A DNA stretch of 64,000 bases from Nocardia colli (GTDB lineage Bacteria > Actinomycetota > Actinomycetes > Mycobacteriales > Mycobacteriaceae), in assembly GCF_008704205.1 (NCBI RefSeq), contig NZ_VXLC01000016.1, positions 248,001-312,000 on the forward strand, written 5' to 3'. A program made the position numbers and the translations under genes. Below the pieces are notes generated by a model. The model saw nothing but the letters and a program-made list of their open reading frames with translations, made no database searches and was not told the origin of the DNA. Below, piece by piece: positions 49,900 to 58,534 of the stretch. Position 1 is the stretch's first letter. Each line of letters starts with the position of its first letter.

Positions 49900-50571
49900 G
49901 TGAATTCCGACGACCAGCGCCGGCAGCTGGATCCAGGCGACGGCCTGGCGGAATCACGCGGTGTGGTCGCGGAGATGTGGGGGAAGTTCCGTGCGATGCA
50001 CGGACCGCAGCACCTGCTCGATGGAGCCGCTCCCGCGATCGGCTTTCTGATCGCCTATTCCGTGGCCGGCGCCGAGGTCGGTGTCTTCGTCGCGATCCTG
50101 ATCGCCGTCGCGCTGGGCGCGGTGCGGCTGATACGCGGCGATTCGGTGCGGGTGGTGGCGGGCGCGGTGCTGGTGATCCTGGTGTTCTCGCTGTTCGTCG
50201 AGATCACCGGCGAGGGGCGCGGTTTCTATCTGCCGGAAGTAGCGTTGAGCGTCGTGATGACCGTGCTGTTCGGTGCGACACTGCTCACCGGCAAGCCGCT
50301 GAGCTACACCGTGACCCGCAAGATCCGGCTCGAGCCTGCCGAGCCCGCCGACCGCGCGGCCCGGCTGCGGCTGCATCGCCGAATCACCCTCGCTTGGTTC
50401 GTGTTCTGGGCGGCGCACGTGGCGGTGATGGTTCCGCTCTATCTGGCCGACAAGGTCGTCCTGCTCGGCACCTTCGCCCTGGTCTTCGGCAAGCCCGCGC
50501 TGGTCGTCCTGCTCGCGCTGACCTGGCTGTGGGTGCGCGAGAAATCCACCGCCCGAGCCGGGGCGGCATGA
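49900..50571 (+). CDS. DUF3159 membrane protein
   Basis: A 223-residue actinobacterial membrane protein of the DUF3159 family. A polar start is followed by HLLDGAAPAIGFLIAYSVAG (a family hallmark) and about six helices, with a SYTVTRKIR loop. GTG at 49900 has GAGAGG five bases upstream. The stop overlaps the next ATG (ATGA), so it leads a three-gene coupled operon with two DUF202 genes. Confidence 0.85.
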   Translation: MNSDDQRRQLDPGDGLAESRGVVAEMWGKFRAMHGPQHLLDGAAPAIGFLIAYSVAGAEVGVFVAILIAVALGAVRLIRGDSVRVVAGAVLVILVFSLFVEITGEGRGFYLPEVALSVVMTVLFGATLLTGKPLSYTVTRKIRLEPAEPADRAARLRLHRRITLAWFVFWAAHVAVMVPLYLADKVVLLGTFALVFGKPALVVLLALTWLWVREKSTARAGAA

Positions 50572-50933
50572 CGCTGCCGAGCCCCGACGCCGAGTCGGAG
50601 GACGGGGAAGAAGAGGTCGACTACCGGTTCACGCTGGCCAATGAGCGCACGTTCCTCGCGTGGATGCGTACGTCGCTCGGCCTGCTCGCCGGTGGTGTCG
50701 CGGTGCACACGTTGGTGCAGCCGTTCCGGATGGGCGGCGTTCGGCGGGTGCTCGCGCTGAGTTGTCTCGTGCTCGCGGTGGTCATCGCGGTTGGTGCGTA
50801 CGCGCATTGGCGGCGGGTGGGGGTGGCGATGCGGCAGGGGCGGCCGCTGCCCGACACCGTGCTGGTGCCGATCCTGTCCGCGGGCATCGCCGTCGTTTCG
50901 GTGCTGGCCGGTGTCGCGGTGTTGCTGCGATGA
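50568..50933 (+). CDS. DUF202 (YidH-type) membrane protein
   Basis: A 121-residue three-helix membrane protein. The DUF202 signature ANERTFLAWMRTSLGLLAGGVAV lies at about residues 24-46, with further helices at 62-80 and 102-120. An acidic N terminus (DAESEDGEEEVD) precedes it. Function unknown. It overlaps both neighbours by ATGA. Confidence 0.87.
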   Translation: MTLPSPDAESEDGEEEVDYRFTLANERTFLAWMRTSLGLLAGGVAVHTLVQPFRMGGVRRVLALSCLVLAVVIAVGAYAHWRRVGVAMRQGRPLPDTVLVPILSAGIAVVSVLAGVAVLLR

Positions 50934-51238
50934 GCCGCGCCGGGCTCGCCGCGGAGCGCACCGCCCTGGCGTGGCGGCGCACGGCGGTCGCCTCGATGAT
51001 CACCGGCGCACTGTTCCTGAACCATGCCGTGACCAGCGGGTGGCGTCCCGCGTTGATCGCGCCGATCGGCGCGGCGATCGCCATGGCGGCGCTGGCCGGC
51101 CTGAGTTACCTGCGCAACCGCAGCCTGCGCGAGGGCCGCCACGGCCACGGCGGATTCGTCGTCGGCGCGGCGGCTGTGGTGGTGGTGGCCGTCGCGAGTC
51201 TCGCGGCCGTTATCGAGCTCACCGATCCGTGGCCCTAG
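50930..51238 (+). CDS. Second DUF202-type membrane protein
   Basis: A 102-residue protein of the same family, starting directly with the signature GLAAERTALAWRRTAVASMITGALFL and having two more helices (APIGAAIAMAALAGLSYL, GGFVVGAAAVVVVAVASLAAV). Tandem DUF202 genes, one long and one short, are common and may form a heteromeric membrane complex. It is translationally coupled to the preceding copy. Confidence 0.86.
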   Translation: MSRAGLAAERTALAWRRTAVASMITGALFLNHAVTSGWRPALIAPIGAAIAMAALAGLSYLRNRSLREGRHGHGGFVVGAAAVVVVAVASLAAVIELTDPWP

Positions 51239-51284
51239 ATCCCCACCGGCACAGCAACTTTGCACCGACTCCTAGGAGGATGAC

Positions 51285-53252
51285 ATGAGCGAACGATCAG
51301 TGCATGCCGGAGTCGAGCGCCAGCGCGGCGCGGGCATGAGCACAGCGACCGAGCCGAGCGATTTCATCGTCGCGGAGCAGCAGCGTTCCGCCGCCGCGCT
51401 GCCGTTCGCCGACACTGCCGATCTCGCGGACGCCGAGCGCGGGTTCATCGCCGCGCTGGAGCCCGGTGTGGTGACCGCCGCCGACGGAACCGTGGTGTGG
51501 GACAACGACTCCTACGACTTTCTGCGCGAATCCTGTCCCGCCTCGGTCAATCCCAGTCTGTGGCGGCAGGCCGGGCTGGTCACCAAGCAGGGGCTGTTCG
51601 AGGTCACCGAGGGGATCTATCAGATTCGCGGGCTCGACCTGTCCAACATGACGCTGGTCGAGGGCAAAACCGGTGTGCTGGTGATCGATCCGCTGATTTC
51701 CGCGGAGACCGCCGCCGCCGGGCTCGCGCTGTATCGGGCGCATCGCGGGGATCGTCCGGTGATCGGGCTCATCTATACCCATTCGCACGTCGACCATTTC
51801 GGTGGCGCGATGGGGGTGACCACCACCGAAGACGTTGCGGCAGGACGTTGTCCGGTGATCGCACCGGCCGGGTTCCTGGAACACGCTGTGGCCGAGAACG
51901 TGTACGCGGGCACCGCGATGTCGCGCCGGGCCGGGTACATGTACGGCGCCGTGCTGCCGCGCGGGCCGCTCGGCGCGGTGGGTGCGGGGCTAGGCCAGAC
52001 CACCTCGGTCGGCACCGTGACTCTGATTCCGCCGACGGTCGACATCACCGAGACCGGGCAGGAGGAGACGGTCGACGGGATCCGGATCGTCTTCCAGGTC
52101 ACCCCCGGCACTGAGGCACCCGCCGAGATGAACTTCTACTTCCCGGACCACCGCGCCCTGTGTATGGCCGAGAACGCCACGCACACACTGCACAACCTGC
52201 TCACCCTGCGCGGAGCACTGGTGCGCGATCCGCACGTCTGGGCGAAGTACCTGACCGAGGCGATCAACCTGTACGCGCGCCGGTCCGATGTGGTGTTCGC
52301 CTCCCACCACTGGCCCACCTGGGGGACCGACCGGCTGGTGGAATTCCTTGCGCTGCAACGTGACCTATACGGATACCTGAACGATCAGACCTTGCGCCTG
52401 CTGAACCAGGGCTACGTCGGCGCGGAGATCGCCGAGATGATCACCCTGCCGTCGGCCGTCGAGGGTAGCTGGCACACGCACGGGTATTACGGGTCGGTCA
52501 GCCACAACGTCAAGGCTATCTATCAGCGGTACATGGGCTGGTTCGACGGCAATCCGGCGCACCTGTGGGAGCATCCGCCGGTCGAATCCGCCATGCGGCA
52601 TGTGGAGTTCATGGGCGGCGCCGAGGAAGTGCTGCGCAAGGCGCGCAAGTCCTACGACGCGGGCGACTACCGGTGGGTGGCCCAGGTACTCAACTACGTG
52701 ATCTACGCCGATCCCACCAACGACGCGGCGAAAGCGTTGCAGGCCAGCACATTCGAGCAACTCGGCTACGGCGCGGAGAACGCCACCTGGCGCAACTTCT
52801 ATCTCAGCGGCGCCTACGAACTGCGCTACGGCTCGTTCGGTACGCCGACCAAGGCCAACGCGCCCACCATGCTGGCCGCGCTGACCGTGGAGCAGGTCTT
52901 CGATGCCATGGCGTTGCGCGTCGACGGTCCGAAGGCGTGGAATCAGCGGGTCGTCGCGGATTGGCAGATCAGCGACGAGGATCGCGTGCACCGCCTCGAA
53001 CTGCGCAACGGACGGCTGACCCACTACGACCGGCCGGACGGGGTGCCGCTGCCGGAACCGGACGCGGTCTTCACGCTGAGCAAGGCGACGCTCATGCGGG
53101 TGCTGCTGGCGGGTGAGGATTTCGGGGTCGCGGCCGCCGCGGGCGACATCCTGATCGACGGCGACGTCACCAAGCTGGCCGAGCTCGTCGGCGTATTCGA
53201 TTCGCCGGACCCGGATTTCACCATCGTCACGCCGCGCGGAACGCTCGGATAG
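51285..53252 (+). CDS. Alkyl sulfatase, SdsA1-like metallo-beta-lactamase fold
   Basis: A 655-residue class III sulfatase that hydrolyses long-chain alkyl sulfates. The metallo-beta-lactamase motif THSHVDHFGG gives H166, H168, D170 and H171. AENATHTLHNLLTLRGALVRDPHVWAKYL is typical of the family, and the middle helical dimerisation domain (AEEVLRKARKSYDAGDYRWVAQVLNYVIYADP) is followed by a C-terminal SCP2-like domain (LTVEQVFDAMALRVDGPKAW...). There is no signal peptide, so it is cytoplasmic. ATG at 51285 has AGGAGG seven bases upstream. Confidence 0.93.
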   Translation: MSERSVHAGVERQRGAGMSTATEPSDFIVAEQQRSAAALPFADTADLADAERGFIAALEPGVVTAADGTVVWDNDSYDFLRESCPASVNPSLWRQAGLVTKQGLFEVTEGIYQIRGLDLSNMTLVEGKTGVLVIDPLISAETAAAGLALYRAHRGDRPVIGLIYTHSHVDHFGGAMGVTTTEDVAAGRCPVIAPAGFLEHAVAENVYAGTAMSRRAGYMYGAVLPRGPLGAVGAGLGQTTSVGTVTLIPPTVDITETGQEETVDGIRIVFQVTPGTEAPAEMNFYFPDHRALCMAENATHTLHNLLTLRGALVRDPHVWAKYLTEAINLYARRSDVVFASHHWPTWGTDRLVEFLALQRDLYGYLNDQTLRLLNQGYVGAEIAEMITLPSAVEGSWHTHGYYGSVSHNVKAIYQRYMGWFDGNPAHLWEHPPVESAMRHVEFMGGAEEVLRKARKSYDAGDYRWVAQVLNYVIYADPTNDAAKALQASTFEQLGYGAENATWRNFYLSGAYELRYGSFGTPTKANAPTMLAALTVEQVFDAMALRVDGPKAWNQRVVADWQISDEDRVHRLELRNGRLTHYDRPDGVPLPEPDAVFTLSKATLMRVLLAGEDFGVAAAAGDILIDGDVTKLAELVGVFDSPDPDFTIVTPRGTLG

Positions 53253-53310
53253 TCCGCCGCCCGACGAAAACTGTTCGACTCCGAAACCGACCCTCCCTAC
53301 GGTGGTGCAC

Positions 53311-53676
53311 ATGTCAACCGAACCCTCGACCGATCGGCTACCCCTGCGCGAGCGCATGCGCGCCGCGCTGACCGTTGCGATGAAGTCCCGCGACCGGCAG
53401 GCGATCACGGCCCTGCGGTCCACCTTGGGCGCCGTCGACAACGCGGAGGCGGTCGACGTCGGTGAGCAGCGGGCGGGTGCGGTGGAGAGCAGCGCGGTCG
53501 GCCTCGGGGTCGCCGAGGTCGCGCGCCGCGAGCTGACCGAGGGCGACATCGAACAGATCGTGCGCGCCGAAATCGCCGAACGCCACACCGTCGCCGACGA
53601 GTACGACGGGCACGGGCGCACGGAACATGCCGAGGACTTGCGCGCGCAGGCCAAGGCGCTGACCGACCTGCTCTAG
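53311..53676 (+). CDS. GatB/YqeY domain protein
   Basis: A 121-residue YqeY-like protein, related to the tail of the GatB amidotransferase subunit and thought to bind tRNA. It shows LRERMRAALTVAMKSRDRQAITALRSTLGAVDNAE and LTEGDIEQIVRAEIAERHTVADEYDGHGR. The ATG at 53311 is preferred to GTG at 53302. A terminator follows. Confidence 0.87.
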   Translation: MSTEPSTDRLPLRERMRAALTVAMKSRDRQAITALRSTLGAVDNAEAVDVGEQRAGAVESSAVGLGVAEVARRELTEGDIEQIVRAEIAERHTVADEYDGHGRTEHAEDLRAQAKALTDLL

Positions 53677-53699
53677 GTCGAAGGAAGTAGCGATCCGAC

Positions 53700-53736
53700 G
53701 GTGTCCGTCGAGTGCCGTATCCGCTTGACGGACACC
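53700..53736. terminator. Terminator between convergent yqeY-type and DUF1990 genes
   Basis: Perfect 10-bp arms GGTGTCCGTC/GACGGACACC with a 17-base loop, 23 bases after the YqeY-type stop and 19 bases from the DUF1990 stop on the other strand. Confidence 0.65.
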
Positions 53737-53755
53737 GCTATTCAGAACGCCCGAT

Positions 53756-54274
53756 TTACACCGACGTGGGCAGCGTCTTGATGTACCGCCCGGCGATGAA
53801 TCGCTGGATGACGCGCACCACCGGCCCGCCGAGCTTGGTGTACCAGGTCCCGGGCCGCGAGAACGCGGTCACGAGGCCGTACACCGACTCGTCGGCCGGG
53901 TCGTACTCGACCGCGAACAGTTCCTCACCGATCTCCGGATGCCCCGGCAATGTCCCGTAGGCGAACCCGCGCTGGTTCGGCGCGGCGAGCACGTACACCA
54001 CTCGGCACGGCGCGATGATCGCCAACGGCCCGACTCCGAGCCGCACCGTCAAACGCGTACCGGGCTCGGCCTGCACGGTCGACGCATCGTGAAAGATCCC
54101 GGTGCCCTTCTGCATCCGATAGTCCAGAATCGCCGCCCCGGCATGCTCGAACAACGCCCGCCCATGCCCGATCCGGCGGCGAAGCCGAAACCGGTGATAC
54201 CCCTCCGGCAATTCACTGGTCGTCGCCCCGACTTCCGAATACGTGAACGGCGGATCGCCCGGCGCTTGCTCCAT
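53756..54274 (-). CDS. DUF1990 family protein
   Basis: A 172-residue protein of the DUF1990 family (START-like fold), unknown function. Family parts: PFTYSEVGATTSELPEGYHRFRLRRRIGHGRALFEHAGAAI, FGYGTLPGHPEIGEELFAVEY-like segment and a basic C terminus (RVIQRFIAGRYIKTLP). The start ATG at 54274 has GGGAG directly before it. The 155 bases before it hold no gene. Confidence 0.86.
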   Translation of the reverse strand: MEQAPGDPPFTYSEVGATTSELPEGYHRFRLRRRIGHGRALFEHAGAAILDYRMQKGTGIFHDASTVQAEPGTRLTVRLGVGPLAIIAPCRVVYVLAAPNQRGFAYGTLPGHPEIGEELFAVEYDPADESVYGLVTAFSRPGTWYTKLGGPVVRVIQRFIAGRYIKTLPTSV

Positions 54275-54429
54275 CTCCCGATCTTCACCCGCGCCCGGCG
54301 CCATTGGGAAGCAATCCGCAGCGTCTGTTTCGACACTCCGCGCGCCGCGCGCGGACCGCCACTCGTCTCGGCGTGATCCGTGTCGAGGCGGCGCGCAGCG
54401 CCGGTGAACAGCGAAGAGCCGCAGGCGAC

Positions 54430-54954
54430 TCAGGGCGGTGCGACCGGCTTCAGCCGTAGCGGAGCAAGGTGCAGTAACCGCAACGGATCCAGGTACTCCC
54501 GGCGTCGCCGGCCACCGCCCTCGCTCCGCAGTCCCCAGTGCAGGCACGTCCCGCAACCCTCGTGCCCGGCTTCCAGCGTGCCGATCCTGGTGCCCCGCGC
54601 GACCCGCCGCCCGACCGAAACCTCGGCGTGCACCGGCTCGTAGGTCGTCCGCAGCCCACCCGGATGATCGATCGACACCACCTGCTTGTCGGCCACCGTC
54701 CCCGCGAACACCACGATCCCGTCTCCGGCTGCCAGCACCGCCTGCCCGGACGTGCCGGCCAGATCGACCCCCCGATGCCCCGGCAGCCAATCCTGCGCGG
54801 GCTTGTCGAACCGTCGCACCACCGTCGGCCGCGGCTGCAACGGCCAGCCGAAGTCGCCGGCGGGCGCGGCCATCGCTACTGGTTCCGAACCGGTCAGCAC
54901 CAGTGCGAATCCGACGAGAACGGCCCAGAGATTCGAACGTGCGCCGAGCATCAC
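54430..54954 (-). CDS. M23 family metallopeptidase (LytM-like)
   Basis: A 174-residue secreted LytM-type endopeptidase acting on peptidoglycan cross-links. A signal peptide (NLWAVLVGFALVLTGSEPVAMA) precedes a compact domain with H60 and D64 (PGHRGVDLAG), H109 (EPVHAEV) and H139 in CLHWGL, the full set of zinc and catalytic residues. Two cysteines (EGCGTC) near the last histidine could form a disulphide. In mycobacteria an M23 gene also sits next to rpsB. It follows a small secreted-protein gene by six bases. Confidence 0.92.
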   Translation of the reverse strand: MMLGARSNLWAVLVGFALVLTGSEPVAMAAPAGDFGWPLQPRPTVVRRFDKPAQDWLPGHRGVDLAGTSGQAVLAAGDGIVVFAGTVADKQVVSIDHPGGLRTTYEPVHAEVSVGRRVARGTRIGTLEAGHEGCGTCLHWGLRSEGGGRRRREYLDPLRLLHLAPLRLKPVAPP

Positions 54955-54960
54955 AAGGCA

Positions 54961-55314
54961 TCACCGGATCGCCACCGACGGCAACGCCAGCGGAGCCGGC
55001 GAAACGAGCCCGCAGAACTCGGAATCGCTCGGCGACATGAAAAACGGTGCGGGACCGACATATTCACAGAACTCGGGATCGAGCGGAGAAACTCCGGCTG
55101 GCACCCGCAACGGCGCCGGACGCACCAACCCGCAGAACGAACCCGTGCACGCCCCGAGCACGGGTTCGCTCCGCAGCCCGCCGATCGAACCCGCGGGCTC
55201 CGGCCCCACCGCCGATTGCGCATCCGCCGCGACCGGCGGCGCCGTCAACACGGCAAGCGCGAAGAAAAGCGGTATGACCAGCGTCATCATCGATGAAATC
55301 GGATTCGAAGGCAT
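54961..55314 (-). CDS. Small secreted cysteine-repeat protein
   Basis: A 117-residue protein with an N-terminal signal peptide (MMTLVIPLFFALAVLTAPPVAA, cleavage near ADA). The mature part contains three units of the form FC-x2-V-x-PAP-x(6-12)-S-x-(L/S)-D-x-E, each with one cysteine (SFCGLVRPAP, FCEYVGPAP, FCGLVSPAP), plus one cysteine before them. No known family. It lies directly upstream of the M23 peptidase on the same strand and may be a cell-wall partner. Confidence 0.7.
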   Translation of the reverse strand: MPSNPISSMMTLVIPLFFALAVLTAPPVAADAQSAVGPEPAGSIGGLRSEPVLGACTGSFCGLVRPAPLRVPAGVSPLDPEFCEYVGPAPFFMSPSDSEFCGLVSPAPLALPSVAIR

Positions 55315-55366
55315 GCCATGAAGCCTCATCCGCCCGGCCCGCCCGCGGAACCCCCACCACCCCGAT

Positions 55367-55394
55367 TGTGGACAACTTTCTCGACTGTGGACAT
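55367..55394 (-). other. Pair of DnaA boxes upstream of rpsB
   Basis: On the minus strand TTGTCCACA (55367-55375) is a perfect DnaA box and ATGTCCACA (55386-55394) has one change; the two are 19 bp apart centre to centre. They sit in the 396-base gap between the secreted-protein gene and rpsB, just before the rpsB promoter. The rest of the gap holds an rpsB leader and no gene. Confidence 0.5.
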
Positions 55395-55445
55395 CCCTCG
55401 TTCCACCTGCCGCAACCACCCTCGCGTACCCCCTGACAGGCCGAT

Positions 55446-55475
55446 TTAGAAGCTGAGCCCCCTACCCCGTAGACT
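55446..55475 (+). promoter_or_regulatory. Probable rpsB promoter
   Basis: TTAGAA (55446-55451), 18 bases, then TAGACT (55470-55475) fit a housekeeping promoter. The start point would be near 55482, giving an about 230-base leader before rpsB. Such a long leader could hold an S2 autoregulatory structure, but I cannot define one by eye. Confidence 0.5.
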
Positions 55476-55710
55476 GATCGAGCGGTCTGTGCGTGCATGG
55501 ACCGACTTCGCGCGCCACCCCGTGCTTGTTCGCAACGGCGCTGTTCGAATCGAGTTCATCGTTTTTCGGTTCGCGGCAGAGCCTGTGCGGAGCAGGGAGT
55601 CGTCGGCTGGTCCCCACCCTCGCGGTCGGGTCCGACGATTCGGAGGCGCCAGGGCAACGAGTCACCGATTCGTTGCGTCAACCGGCAAATGAAAGAGAGA
55701 TACGGGAGCT

Positions 55711-56577
55711 ATGGCTGTCGTAACAATGAAGCAGCTGCTTGACAGCGGCGCGCACTTCGGGCACCAGACACGGCGCTGGAACCCGAAGATGAAGCGGTTC
55801 ATCTTCACCGACCGCAACGGCATCTACATCATCGACCTGCAGCAGACGCTGACCTACATCGACAAGGCCTACGAGTTCGTCAAGGAGACTGTCGCCCACG
55901 GTGGCACCGTTCTCTTCGTCGGCACCAAGAAGCAGGCCCAGGAGTCGATCGCGGCCGAGGCGACTCGCGTCGGGATGCCCTACGTCAACCAGCGCTGGCT
56001 GGGTGGCATGCTCACCAACTTCTCCACCGTGCACAAGCGCCTGCAGCGCCTCAAGGAGCTCGAGGCCATGGAGCAGACCGGTGGCTTCGAGGGTCGCACC
56101 AAGAAGGAAATCCTCATGCTCACGCGTGAGATGAACAAGCTGGACCGCACCCTCGGCGGTATCCGCGACATGGCCAAGGTGCCCTCGGCCATCTGGGTCG
56201 TCGACACCAACAAGGAGCACATCGCCGTCGGCGAGGCGCGCAAGCTGAACATCCCGGTCATCGCGATCCTGGATACCAACTGCGACCCCGACCTGGTCGA
56301 CTACCCGATCCCGGGTAACGACGACGCGATCCGTTCCGCCGCGCTGCTGACCAAGGTCGTCGCCTCCGCGGTGGCCGAGGGTGTGCAGGCGCGGGCCGGC
56401 CTGTCCTCCGGTGACGACAAGCCGGAAGCCGGCGCGGGCGAGCCGCTGGCCGAGTGGGAGCAGGAGCTGCTCGCTTCGGCCGCACCCGCCGCCGACGCCC
56501 CGGCCGAGACCCCGGCTGAAGCCCCCGTCGAGGCTGCCGCCGAGGCCGCTCCGGTGGAGACCCCGGCCGAGGCCTGA
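55711..56577 (+). CDS. rpsB: 30S ribosomal protein S2
   Basis: Ribosomal protein S2, 288 residues. It begins MAVVTMKQLLDSGAHFGHQTRRWNPKMKRFIFTDRNGIYIIDL and has the usual coiled-coil insertion (VHKRLQRLKELEAMEQTGGFEGRTKKE) and VVDTNKEHIAVGEARKLNIPVIAILDTNCDPDLVDYPIPGNDDAIRS. A C-terminal Ala/Pro/Glu-rich tail of about 50 residues is typical of actinomycetes. GGAG lies two bases before the ATG, with GAGAGA further up. tsf follows after a hairpin. Confidence 0.97.
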   Translation: MAVVTMKQLLDSGAHFGHQTRRWNPKMKRFIFTDRNGIYIIDLQQTLTYIDKAYEFVKETVAHGGTVLFVGTKKQAQESIAAEATRVGMPYVNQRWLGGMLTNFSTVHKRLQRLKELEAMEQTGGFEGRTKKEILMLTREMNKLDRTLGGIRDMAKVPSAIWVVDTNKEHIAVGEARKLNIPVIAILDTNCDPDLVDYPIPGNDDAIRSAALLTKVVASAVAEGVQARAGLSSGDDKPEAGAGEPLAEWEQELLASAAPAADAPAETPAEAPVEAAAEAAPVETPAEA

Positions 56578-56597
56578 GTCTCGTAACTCGCTGTTCC

Positions 56598-56635
56598 AGC
56601 GGTGATCACCAACGCGTGCGATGGTGATCACCGCT
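56598..56635 (+). terminator. Hairpin between rpsB and tsf
   Basis: Perfect 13-bp arms AGCGGTGATCACC/GGTGATCACCGCT with a 12-base loop, 20 bases after the rpsB stop and 42 before tsf. No T tract, so it may be a partial attenuator setting the S2 to EF-Ts ratio or an mRNA-stabilising structure. Confidence 0.65.
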
Positions 56636-56677
56636 GCCCAGTACTCAAGCACTTTCTCCGAAGGAGGCTCGCCACCG

Positions 56678-57502
56678 ATGGCGAACTACACCGCCGCCGA
56701 CGTGAAGCGGCTCCGGGAGCTCACCGGCTCCGGGATGATGGACTGTAAGAACGCGCTGGCCGAGACCGACGGCGATTTCGAGAAGGCCGTCGAGATCCTG
56801 CGCATCAAGGGCGCCAAGGACGTCGGCAAGCGTGCCGAGCGCACCACCGCCGAGGGCCTGGTCACCGCCAAGGGCGGCGTCATGGTCGAGATCAACTCCG
56901 AGACCGACTTCGTCGCGAAGAACGCGGAGTTCCAGGCGCTGGCCGACCAGATCGTGGCTGCCGCCGCGGCTGCCAAGCCCGCCGACCTGGACGCGCTCAA
57001 GGCCATCGACCTCGGCGGCCAGACCGCCGACGAGGCCGTGCAGGCGCTCGCCGCGAAGATCGGCGAGAAGCTCGAGCTGCGTCGCGTCATCTCGCTCGAC
57101 GGCCCGGTCGCCACCTACCTGCACAAGCGTGCCTCGGATCTGCCGCCGGCTGTCGGCGTGCTGATCGAGTACCAGGGCGAGGGTGACGCGGCGGCCGACG
57201 CCGCGCGTGCCGCCGCCATGCAGGTTGCCGCGCTCAAGGCGAAGTACGTGACCCGCGACGAGGTTCCGGCCGACATCGTGGAGAACGAGCGCCGCATCGC
57301 CGAGCAGACCGCGCGCGAAGAGGGCAAGCCCGAAGCCGCGCTGCCGAAGATCACCGAGGGCCGGGTCAACGGCTTCTTCAAGGACGTCGTGCTGCTCGAG
57401 CAGTCGTCGGTCACTGATTCGAAGAAGACCGTCAAGGCCCTGCTGGACGAGGCCGGGGTCACCGTGACCCGCTTCGCCCGCTTCGAGGTCGGCGCCAACT
57501 GA
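56678..57502 (+). CDS. tsf: Elongation factor Ts
   Basis: Guanine-nucleotide exchange factor for EF-Tu, 274 residues. N-terminal UBA-like domain (YTAADVKRLRELTGSGMMDCKNALAETDGDFEKAVEILR), then MVEINSETDFVAKNAEF, the key TDFV contact with EF-Tu. The C-terminal part includes ERRIAEQTAREEGKPE and KALLDEAGVTVTRFARFEVG. AAGGAGG lies ten bases upstream of the ATG. A terminator follows. Confidence 0.97.
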   Translation: MANYTAADVKRLRELTGSGMMDCKNALAETDGDFEKAVEILRIKGAKDVGKRAERTTAEGLVTAKGGVMVEINSETDFVAKNAEFQALADQIVAAAAAAKPADLDALKAIDLGGQTADEAVQALAAKIGEKLELRRVISLDGPVATYLHKRASDLPPAVGVLIEYQGEGDAAADAARAAAMQVAALKAKYVTRDEVPADIVENERRIAEQTAREEGKPEAALPKITEGRVNGFFKDVVLLEQSSVTDSKKTVKALLDEAGVTVTRFARFEVGAN

Positions 57503-57584
57503 TCGCGCCCCGCGAGCGCTCCGGCCGAGGCCGGTGCGCACCCGCGGGACCGGGTCTAGCCGCACTCACAGCACCATAGCGAGC

Positions 57585-57627
57585 AGACCCCCTGTCGACC
57601 GATTTGCCGGTTGACGGGGGGTCTTCT
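57585..57627 (+). terminator. tsf terminator
   Basis: AGACCCCCTGTCGACC pairs with GGTTGACGGGGGGTCT around an 8-base loop, one mismatch, followed by TCTTCTTAT. A classical intrinsic terminator closing rpsB-tsf. It lies 82 bp after the tsf stop. Confidence 0.85.
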
Positions 57628-57755
57628 TATGCCGCAGAACACGCATAGGGCAGGATAGGGGCCGCTCCGTGTTGAGGAGCCTTTCCGAGCTGCCGAATTC
57701 TGTGACGCACTTGCCTGCCGAGAACAACGTTGACCGCCGAAGGAGAAGAACACCC

Positions 57756-58484
57756 ATGACGGACCCGGGGATCGATCGCCCAGGATATCGCCGGGTGCTT
57801 CTCAAGCTAGGTGGCGAGATGTTCGGCGGCGGCCGTGTCGGGCTCGACCCCGACGTGGTGGAGACGGTCGCCGAGCAGATCGCCGAGGTCGTCGCGACCG
57901 GCGTGCAGGTGGCCGTGGTGATCGGCGGCGGCAACTTCTTCCGCGGCGCCGAGCTGGAGGAGCGCGGCATGGAACGCGCCCGCTCGGACTACATGGGCAT
58001 GCTCGGCACCGTGATGAACAGCCTTGCGCTGCAAGACTTTTTGCAGAAGCAGGGGATCGAGACCCGGGTGCAGACCGCGATCACCATGGGTCAGGTCGCC
58101 GAGCCGTACCTGCCGCTGCGCGCCAAGCGTCACCTGGAGAAGGGCCGCGTGGTCATCTTCGGGGCCGGCATGGGCATGCCCTACTTCTCCACCGACACCA
58201 CGGCCGCCCAGCGCGCCCTGGAGATCGGCGCCGAGGTGGTGCTGATGGCCAAGGCGGTCGACGGCGTGTTCACCGCCGATCCCAAGGTCGACGAAGACGC
58301 CACCATGTACTCCGAGATCACCCACAAAGAGGTCATCGAGAAGGGGCTCAAGGTCGCCGACGCGACGGCCTTCAGCCTCTGTATGGACAACCAGATGCCG
58401 ATGCTGGTGTTCAATTTGTTGACCAAGGGCAATATCGCCCGAGCGGTCGCCGGTGAGAAGATCGGCACATTGGTTCGGTCCTGA
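57756..58484 (+). CDS. pyrH: Uridylate kinase PyrH
   Basis: UMP kinase of the amino-acid-kinase fold, hexameric and regulated by GTP and UTP, 242 residues. Motifs: RVLLKLGGEMFGG, VVIGGGNFFRG, ERARSDYMGMLGTVMNSLALQ, FGAGMGMPYFSTDTTAAQRA, KAVDGVFTADPK and ATAFSLCMDNQMPMLVFN. ATG at 57756 has AAGGAG ten bases upstream. It starts the pyrH-frr-cdsA group, with frr 50 bp downstream. Confidence 0.97.
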   Translation: MTDPGIDRPGYRRVLLKLGGEMFGGGRVGLDPDVVETVAEQIAEVVATGVQVAVVIGGGNFFRGAELEERGMERARSDYMGMLGTVMNSLALQDFLQKQGIETRVQTAITMGQVAEPYLPLRAKRHLEKGRVVIFGAGMGMPYFSTDTTAAQRALEIGAEVVLMAKAVDGVFTADPKVDEDATMYSEITHKEVIEKGLKVADATAFSLCMDNQMPMLVFNLLTKGNIARAVAGEKIGTLVRS

Positions 58485-58534
58485 CCCCGCGACCCGCGGA
58501 TCATGACGATGACGACGCTGTGGAGGAAACGGTC

